A stretch of DNA of 64,000 nucleotides from Elephas maximus indicus (taxonomy: Eukaryota; Chordata; Mammalia; Proboscidea; Elephantidae), in assembly GCF_024166365.1 (NCBI RefSeq), contig NC_064822.1:149364823-149428822 (forward strand). The letters are read 5' to 3'. The position numbers were made by a program, and so were the translations under genes. Every line of letters begins with the position of its first letter. Within the stretch, counting starts at the first letter, position 1. Of the stretch, positions 56,588 through 64,000 are shown one piece after another. Below the pieces are notes generated by a model, which saw only the letters and a program-made list of their open reading frames with translations, was not told the origin of the DNA and did not search any database.

Positions 56588-56939
56588 TATGCTCCCTTTA
56601 TTCTGTATCCTTCTCTTTCAAAATCCAAAGAGGTGCTGACTGGCTCCATCAGTCATCATCACTTAATATAAAGTATGTTTGTTGGGCTCTGGTGCACCTC
56701 ACAGGCCAATGGGTCAGCTTATGGGTATAATTCTTCTTATTATGGCCAGGTGCCATGTTCTACAAACCAAAGCTTGGCAACCCTTCATCAGTGATTTGCG
56801 AGCATGTCATGCAAAATTAGATTAAGGAGAAAAGTGAAGTTACAACTAGCAAGGGCTTCATTAGACCCCTCCAATATAAATACCTTCAAGTATTATTTTA
56901 TTCTAAATAAAAGGTAATAACAACCACCATGTAAGACAG
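56588..56939. other. Unassigned DNA
   Basis: No gene or repeat is recognised. Confidence 0.5.
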
Positions 56940-57200
56940 TCACAATTTTTCAGTCACTATGTTAAATGCTTAACAATGTGGTCGCCTTCCCTCGGAACTG
57001 ACTTGATGGCAACTGGCATGTTAAGTGCTTACAACATATTTTCTCTAATTTTATAGCAACACTTAATGATAATCTATTTTATTTTTGCATTAGTAGAAAT
57101 GAAGAAACTGAGTTTCATAGTATCTCTCTGAGATGCCGAAGGCAAAAGATCTGTTATTAGACAGGGTCGAGATTGAACCCCCATCTCTCTGACTCTAAAG
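56940..57200 (+). repeat. MIR SINE split by a tiny SINE fragment
   Basis: CACTATGTTAAATGCTTA, then TTTCTCTAATTTTATAGCAA, TGAAGAAACTGAGTTTCATA and GGTCGAGATTGAACCCCCAT follow the MIR order. The 41-bp insertion at 56977-57017 interrupts it. Confidence 0.65.
56977..57017 (+). mobile_element. Ultra-short AfroSINE 3' fragment with TSD
   Basis: Only GGTCGCC...CTCGGAACTGACTTGATGGCAACTGGC of an AfroSINE tail is present. ATGTTAAATGCTTAACAA (56959-56976) and ATGTTAAGTGCTTACAAC (57018-57035) look like the duplicated target. This fits an extremely 5'-truncated SINE insertion of about 41 bp. Confidence 0.8.
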
Positions 57201-57499
57201 ACCTACTTTTCCACTTTCCTTTCCTTCTCACATTCCTGTCCATCCCTTTCTTCCTCTATCATGGTTTTAAAGATAGTAGTAGAAGTAATGAAATCTATCA
57301 CCTACCCCGATGGCATATTGTGTTGTTTTGTGACAAGACAACTACGAAGATTTATGGAGATAAGTGGGGGTAACCGGGCATTATAAATCATCTTTGAACG
57401 CACTTCAGGAGATAGCAGATAATCTTACAAAACTCATCCATTTTCCTGTTTTATGGAGAAAACGATATAATCAGAAGAAAGTAGGAATATTCTTAGTAA

Positions 57500-57790
57500 C
57501 AACCTCAATGACTGGGCAATAGGTGGCATCTGAGTACAATTTTCTGAATACCAATAGGAAGTTGAGAGTGAGATATAAATTTAGCATTTATCTGCCAAAT
57601 TTATAGGAGAGCTAAAGACAATGGAGTTAACAAATTTACCTAAGAATATAATATAAAGTAATAAGAGAAAGGCTGAGTATAGAAACTTGGAAGTGACTGT
57701 ATTTAATGGATAAGGAAGAGGTGTCATAAAAGAATTAAGAATAAAATGATTCAGGAAGAGAAAAGTAGGCAGGGCAAATTTCAAGAATTG
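57500..57790 (-). mobile_element. L2 relic, antisense (weak)
   Basis: The order AGAGTGAGATATAAATTTAGCATTTAT, GAGTATAGAAACTTGGAAG and GAAGAGGTGTCATAAAAG resembles antisense L2 RT sequence. Similarity is low and boundaries are not defined. Confidence 0.35.
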
Positions 57791-58204
57791 TTAACAAGTT
57801 AGATCAAATTCTTCAATTTGGGGTAGAATTAGGGTTATATTTAATGATAATTTGTCTTGTATTCAATTTTTTAAGAATCAATAGTAAAAGAATAGGCTAA
57901 AAAAGTTTAGTTTTTCAGTTTGTGTGAAAATAAGATGCTAGGCTTTAAATTAACTGTAAATAATATTAACAACTGTTTTAAAAAAGTAAATAAAACTTTA
58001 AGTAGTGTTAATTAATCCAAGTGATTATAAATTATATCTCTACTGTTTTCAATGATGGTCAAAATCGTCTTAGGATAATTCATTGTAAGTCTGTTATTTC
58101 AAATGGAAATGTGAACACACTGTCAAAAGCATGACATTTGAAGGAAAATTAAAGAAATTGATGATGTGCTCTTTGGGAAAAAGACAAGATAAGTGGTGAA
58201 AATA
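57791..58204. other. Unassigned AT-rich DNA
   Basis: No gene or repeat is recognised. Confidence 0.5.
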
Positions 58205-58890
58205 CAGAGTAATGGACTTTTAAAATGCTATTTATTCAACAATTATTTACTCTGCACCTACCATGTGATAGGATTTAGTGAATGAGACAGTTAAAAGTCC
58301 TACTCTCAAGGAGCTTATATTCTTATAAGATTATTAATAAAATAAACATGTTAACAACTGCAAAAACCAGTTTTTATAGTAACATATGCTATCAAAAGCA
58401 ATAAGGCAATAAGTAGAGGAGTGAATATGGTGTATGGCTACAGTAGCTTTCCTACTTAAAGAATGCCTTTCTGAAGAAGTGACATTTGGGATGAGACTTA
58501 AGTGATGAGAATGCAGCCTTATAATGTATTGATGGAATGATATTCCAGGCAGTAAGGACATCTCTAAGAAAGAATTATTCTAGATATGTCAAAATCATAG
58601 CGAGAAGGCTGCTTTAGCCAGAGCATAGCAGGAAGAATGGCAGATGATAAGATTGAATCAGCAGGCAGGGGCCAGATCATACAGGGCCTTGAGGATATTA
58701 CAAGGATTGCATTTCACTTTATTTGCAATGGGAAGCAAATGTAGAGGTAGAAGCAGGAACATAAGAAAATACACTTTAATTGTCATTCTGGCTTTTCTGT
58801 GGACAATGGATCACAGAGTAACCCGAAGATCAAGGAGAACATTCAGTAGCTGCTGCACTAAATATTCCTGATGAAAGAAATTGCTGGCTT
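58205..58890 (-). mobile_element. L2 3' region, antisense
   Basis: This is the longest clear L2 here. TTATTCAACAATTATTTACT, CACCTACCATGTGATAGGAT, CTCAAGGAGCTTATATTCTT, GAAGTGACATTTGGGATGAG, GATATTCCAGGCAGTAAGGA, GGCAGGGGCCAGATCATACA, GGCCTTGAGGATATTACAAG and TTCTGGCTTTTCTGTGGACA occur in the reverse-complement family order. Confidence 0.85.
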
Positions 58891-59400
58891 GGTTTAGTTA
58901 TCTGTAAATTTCTCCCTCCTGAGAAGTGGTCATGTTAGGAACCTTTTTCTTTTGGGAGTATTGCCAATAGAATGTACTGATGGGAAGAAAACAGATGAAA
59001 TAAAAGTAACCATTAATTTTTGTTTTCCTCAGCTCTTAAGCTGGAAGATCAAAGAGATTCCAGATTGCTGTAGAGAAGTGAATTTGAAATAGTGTGGAAG
59101 TTATAAAGAAGTAGATCTAATAAAATCTTGAGAATATTTTTTTTTTTCCAACTAGAATTGTCCAGCATCAGAATGGCAGCCTGATGGTAATGTAAGTATC
59201 AGTCACTCATGGTGAGTGAGTTAAACAAGGTGGGAAATTGGATGAAATACAATCTTGTCCAATTTTAAGATTGTGTGGTTGAAAGAAATCTTTCCAAAGA
59301 TAATATTATCATCAACTTACAGGTTGGTGGATATACACATTTTTGATGATTTGACTATCACAAACTATTGATAACAGTGACTTTGGAAAAAATTTTCAAT
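58891..59400. other. Unassigned DNA
   Basis: No gene or repeat is recognised. A T-run lies at 59138-59147. Confidence 0.5.
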
Positions 59401-59405
59401 GGATA

Positions 59406-61978
59406 TTGTTGTTTTTAGGTGCCATCAAGTTGGTTCTCACTCATAGCGAACCTACGCACAACAGAACGAAACACTGCCTGGTCCTGCACCATCCTCCCAA
59501 TCATCGTTGCAGCCACTATGTCAATCCATCTCATTAAGGGTCTGCCTCTTTTTCGCTGACCCTGTACTCTACCAAGCATGATGTCCTTCTCCAGAGACTG
59601 GCCACTCCTGTTAACATGTCCAAAGTACTTGAGACAAAGTCTTACCATCCTTGCTTCCAAAGAGAATTCTGGCTGTACTTCTGCCAAGACAGACTTGTTT
59701 GATCTTCTGGCAATCCACAGTATACTCAGTATTCTTCACCAGCACCATAATTCAAAGTCATTCATTCTTTTTCTATCTTCCTTATTTATTGCAGAGCTTT
59801 CACATGCATATGAGGTGATTGAAAATACCATGCTCGTGTCAGATGCACCTTAATCCTCAAAGTGACATCTCTGATTTTTAAAACTATAAAGAGTCGATGG
59901 CAATGGGTTTAAAGAGGTCTTTTGCAGCAGATTTGCCCAATGCAATATGCCATGTGATTTTTTGACTGCTGCTTTCATGGGTATTGATTGTGGATCCAAG
60001 TGAAATTAAGTCCTTGACAATTTCAATATTTTCTCTGTTTATCATTATGTTGCTTATTGGTCCAGTTGTGAGGATTTTAGTTTTCTTTGCGTTGAGGTGT
60101 AATCCATACTAAAAGCTGTAGTCTTTGATCTTCATCAGTAAGTGCTTCAAGTCTTCTTCACTTTGAGCAAGCAAATTTGTGTCATCTGCATAACACAGGT
60201 TGTTAATGAATCATCCTCCAATCCTGATGCCACATTCTTCTTCATATAGGCAAGATTCTTGGGTTATTTGCACAGCATACAGATTGAATAGGTATGGTGA
60301 AATGATACAACCCTGATGCACAACTTTCTTGACTTTAAATCATGCAGTACCCCCTTGTTCTGTGTGAATGACTGCCTCTTGATCTATGTACAGGTTCTTC
60401 ATGAGAACAATGAGTGTTATGCCATTTCCATTATTTGCAATGTTATCCATAATTTCTTATGATCCACACAGTTGAATGCCTTTGTATGGCCAATAAAACA
60501 CAGGTAAACATTTTTCTTGTATTTCCTGCTTTTAGCCAGGATCCATCTGACATCAGCAATGATGTCCCTTGTTCCATATCTTCCTTTGAATCTGGTATGA
60601 ATTTCTGGCAGTTCCCTGTGGATGTACTTCTGCAACTGGTTTTGAATGATTCTCAGCAGAAGTTTACTTGCGTGTGATATTAAAGATATTGTTTGATAAT
60701 TTCCACATGGGGTAGGATCACCTTTCTTTGGAATGCGCACAGATATGGATCTCTTTCAGTCAGTTGTCCAGGTAGCTGTCCTTCAAATCTCTTGGCATAG
60801 AGGAGTGAGCACTTCCAGCACTACATCCCTTTGTTGAAACATCTCAGCTGGCATTCCCTCAATTCCTGGAGCCTTGTTTTTCCCAAGTGCCTTCAGTGCA
60901 GCTTGGACTTCTTCCTTCAGTACCATTGGCTCTTGATCATATGTTTCTTGATCATATATTAACTCCTGAAATGGTTGAAAGTTGACCAATTCTTTCTGGT
61001 ACAGTGACTCTGTATATTCTTTCCATCTCCTTTTGATTTTGGTCTTTTCTTTTTTTCCTATCTTTTTAATGATGTCTCGCTTTCTTCATATATGATGTCC
61101 TTGGTCATTCTACAACTCATCTGTTCTTCAGTCACTAGTGTTCAGTGTGTCAAATCTATTCCTGAGATGGTCTATAAATTTAGGGGTTAGATAGTCTCAA
61201 ATTTCTATTTTGGCTGTCATGGACTTGCTCTAATTTTCTTCAGCTTCGTCTTGAATTTGCATATGAGCAATTGAAGCCTTGTTTGGCAGTCAGCCCCTGG
61301 CCTTGTTCTCATTGATTATATTGAGCTTCTCCATCATCTTTCCACAAATGTAGTCAGTTTGATTCCTTTGTTTTCCATCTGTCGAAGTCCATGTGTATAG
61401 TCGCTGTTTATGTTGTCAAAAAACATATTTGCAATGAAATTGTTGGTCTTGCAAAATTCTATCATGTGATCTCCAGTGTCATTTCTATCACTGAGACCAT
61501 ATTTTCCAACTACCAATCCTTCTTTGTTTGCAACTTTCTCATTCCAATCACCAGTAATTATCAATGAATCTCGATTGAATGTTTGATCAATTTCAGACTG
61601 CAGAAGTTGGTCAAAATCTTCATTTTCTTCAGCTTTGGCCTTAGTGGTTGGTGCATAAATTTGGATATTAGTCCTATTAACTGGTCTTCCTGTGGGCATA
61701 TGAATATTATCCTATCATTGGCAGTGTTGTATTTCAGGATAGATCTTGAAATGTTTTTTGACAATAAATGCGATATCATTCCTCTTCAATTTGTTATTCC
61801 CGGTATAGTAGACCATATGATTTTCTGATTCACAATGGCCAATACCAGTCCATTTCAGCTCACTCATGCCTAGGATCTTGATCTTCAAGGATTCCATTTC
61901 ATTTTAAATAATTTCCAATTTCCCTAGAGTCATACTTTCCACATTCCATTAATGGATGTTTGCAGCTGTTTATTCTCA
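59406..61978 (-). mobile_element. RTE LINE with internal deletion
   Basis: An antisense RTE from the tail (TTGTTTTTAGGTGCCATCAA) to the endonuclease start near 61978. Compared with the copy at 32.0-35.0 kb it lacks about 270 bp at about 61037, where the linker between endonuclease and RT should be. The leader is absent, so it is 5'-truncated. Minus-strand pieces include IITGDWNEKVANKEG and KNKAPGIEGMPAEMFQ. A 16-bp SINE fragment lies at 59894. Many stops are present. Confidence 0.92.
59894..59909 (+). mobile_element. 16-bp AfroSINE tail insertion with TSD
   Basis: TCGATGGCAATGGGTT, the very end of an AfroSINE, interrupts the RTE sequence (expected TTTAAAGAGGTC). TAAAGAG at 59887-59893 recurs at 59910-59916. 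It is the shortest recognisable insertion in the window. Confidence 0.75.
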
Positions 61979-61999
61979 GAAGAGTTCAGCCACACAGAC

Positions 62000-62400
62000 C
62001 TTCTTATAGTTCCTCTAGTACCCTATCCTCCTTCTTTACTCGATTTTGAATACCAACTTTTCCCTCTACATAGAACATTCTTCCTCATCTACACCACCCA
62101 CGAAGAGCTTTTGCTCAGTCAACTCCTACTTATCTTTCAGATCTTAACTATCAGTGGAATTCTTTAGGATACTTTCTCTGAACTCTCAGACTAGGATAAG
62201 ATCTACAGCCCAAGACCTCTTCATTGCAGCAATGATCAGAATTGCAAGTTGCTTTCTTTTGTGTGATTATTTGATTAGCATCTGTCTTTTGCACTAGATT
62301 TTAAGATATGTAAAGGTCTTATCTCTTTTCATTAATGTGTCACTGTTATTCTAATTTATTAGAATATCAATAACATTGATTAATGAATGCAAGACTGAAT
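62000..62400 (+). mobile_element. L2 3' end, sense
   Basis: AGTCAACTCCTACTTATCTT, TTCTGAACTCTCAGACTAGG-like text, TTGTGTGATTATTTGATTAG, ACTAGATTTTAAGATATG and a TTAATGAATGCA terminus follow L2 3' end order, ending in the ATGAAT-type terminal repeat. Confidence 0.75.
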
Positions 62401-62510
62401 TTAATACTACATCTCTTCTTTGTAACTTTTCTGAATTAATGACTTTCCCATTGCATTGACTGCTTTCTGTCTATATTACCGCACTATATACCAGATAAGT
62501 ATATATATAT

Positions 62511-62680
62511 GGAAACCCTGGTGGCGTAGTGGTTAAGTGCTACGGCTGCTAACCAAAGGGCTGGCAGTTCAAATCCGCCAGGGGCTCCTTGGGAACTCTA
62601 TGGGACAGTTCTACTCTGTCCTATAGGGTCGCTATGAGTTGGAATCGACTCGATGGCACTGGGTTTGGCTTTTTTGGTTT
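62511..62680 (+). mobile_element. AfroSINE, full length
   Basis: A well-preserved short-type AfroSINE. The A box is TGGCGTAGTGG at 62522-62532 and the B box GTTCAAATC at 62567-62575. Then CTCCTTGGGAACTCTATGGG, GGGTCGCTATGAGTTGGAAT, and CACTGGGTTTGG with a TTTTTTGG tail. It lies between two (TA)n runs (62500-62510 and 62681-62691) that serve as TSD. Confidence 0.95.
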
Positions 62681-62691
62681 TATATATATAT

Positions 62692-64000
62692 AATTCTCTA
62701 ATTCTCTAGTGCTCATAATGTGTCTTCTTGCTTTGTCTACATTGTAAAATTTTAATGAATGTAAAGGTGCTGAAATACCCATTTTCATGTTTTCAGTGTG
62801 TGGCAGATATTTATCATACAGTCAATGTTACTGAAATGAGGGGATAAATAACTAAGCATTTTGCATCATTTGTTTTAGTCCAAAAATAATTTTTAAATTA
62901 GAAAAAAATTAACAAAAACGAAAACCCTAACTTCAAGCATGAAAATAGGTAGGGTCATTGTAAAATAGCAAATACCTACTCAAAGTCATTCCAAATCCTT
63001 TGGCTAAACCACTACTTAATAAATGAGGTTGCAGAGATGATTTTCAAACTGTTTACAGAACCATGGGATCCAAAATGAGTTAGAAGATAGAGAAATGTCA
63101 AGAATAGCATTTATCTTTATCATGGAAAAACTGATATGTAATACTTATAGACCAGGGGCTTGTTACATTAAATTTAGACACATTTCTGTAACAGATTATT
63201 TAAAGAATAATTTGCACAGACTTAGAAATTAAACAAAGATCACTATGAATCATTATGAGCCATAAAAATGAAATCATACCAAGTAAAATGTATTTTGTTT
63301 ATTCTAGTAAAATTACTACAACAGTAGATGACTGGAAAGCAGTTGAACTCTGTAAACTTACAAACGACACCGGAAAGAGTATTCTCATCTGTTTTTCTTT
63401 GTATTTTATGCAGATCCTAAATGGTGATTTCATAGACCTAAAAGGGTATATAATTTCAATAGATGAGCCATTTTCAGTGATAGATAGAATTGAACTTATA
63501 ATGTTCTAACAAATGACTATGAAAATGAGGTGATTTTGAAATAAGAAATCTGTGTCAGTCCTAGAACCCAACAGAGGTTAATTTACACAATGTAAACCAA
63601 TGAGTTACACCTTTGTGCTTTCTTTGAGTTTGATGGACAAAATTTGGGATTAAAAAAAATGAAAACATTTAATAAAAAATAACTAAAAAAAATAATTTCT
63701 TAGTAAAATGGTGAATCTAAAATTTGGTTCCTTTTTTTTTTAATATTAGGGATGCTTAGAAAGTCATAAGTCAGGAAAAGTTACAGAGAAGAGATGTCAT
63801 GTAAGTTCAGTCTTGCATTCATTAGCCAAACAGGAATCGGAAATGAGGCTTCAGCACCAAGGAAAAAAATTAATAGAAAGATAAAATTTTAGCTATATTT
63901 TATTTACTAACATTTATTAGTGAAATGGCCTAGACAGGACTTATCCTAATCCCCATCTTCTGAGAGGATTGACTAACTCCCATTTTAACACAATATTCTT
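62692..64000. other. Unassigned AT-rich DNA
   Basis: No gene or repeat is recognised. An 84-codon frame at 63255-63509 has no domain similarity and atypical AT-rich codons, so I do not call it a gene. Confidence 0.5.

Noticed and set aside
63255-63509. 84-codon frame
   Set aside because: No domain, no repeat and no splice or promoter support; consistent with chance in AT-rich DNA.
1-64000. An undescribed multi-gene system, integrated viral genome or bacterial operon
   Set aside because: Every coding-like block traced to LINEs or a PTPN3 retrocopy; no ribosome-binding sites, operons or intact viral genes were seen.

Overview
This window is nuclear DNA of a placental mammal, most likely an afrotherian and probably an elephant. 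The evidence is the repeat content. It holds many copies of one RTE-clade LINE whose 3' end reads GGGTCACTATGAGTCGGAAC and finishes in a CAACAAC tail. It also holds many tRNA-derived SINEs whose 3' end matches that LINE (the AfroSINE pattern). L1, L2, MIR and MaLR elements complete the set. I find no intron-containing host gene, no structural RNA gene, and no bacterial, plasmid or viral genome. Roughly half of the window can be assigned to transposable elements. Most of the rest is AT-rich DNA in which I recognise nothing.

Layout. 1-618 is unassigned. 627-3633 is an RTE with its 5' half inverted (twin-priming structure), followed by a TATC/TCTA microsatellite and a short L1 3' end with a perfect target-site duplication (TSD). 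4.5-13 kb carries old L2 and MIR pieces, AfroSINEs and a small TA-flanked inverted-repeat element. 13.6-15.6 kb holds two L1 3' ends in opposite orientation. 15.6-18 kb is an L2 relic split by an RTE that is itself split by a SINE. 21.5-23.8 kb is an RTE split by a solo LTR, followed by a TA-flanked MITE split by a SINE. 26.5-30.4 kb is a processed pseudogene of the tyrosine phosphatase PTPN3 next to a solo LTR and an RTE with a nested SINE.

32.0-38.8 kb contains two near full-length RTE copies head to head, 5' ends about 0.5 kb apart. 38.8-39.5 kb is an old MLT1-like LTR with a SINE inside. 40.2-42.2 kb is a complete two-LTR MaLR element with a 5-bp TSD, apparently sitting in the 5' UTR of a long L1 that runs to 49.3 kb. 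49.3-64 kb alternates unassigned AT-rich DNA with AfroSINE variants, L2 pieces and two more RTE copies, and includes two extremely short SINE 3' fragments.

Nothing here works together as a gene system. The functional relationships are those between mobile elements: the RTE encodes the endonuclease/reverse transcriptase expected to mobilise the SINEs that share its tail, and an L1-type machinery is the likely source of the PTPN3 retrocopy. Every element copy whose coding region could be inspected carries stop codons, frameshifts or catalytic-site changes. I did not find an undescribed biological system. The most informative observations are insertion structures and nesting orders, which give relative ages of the families.
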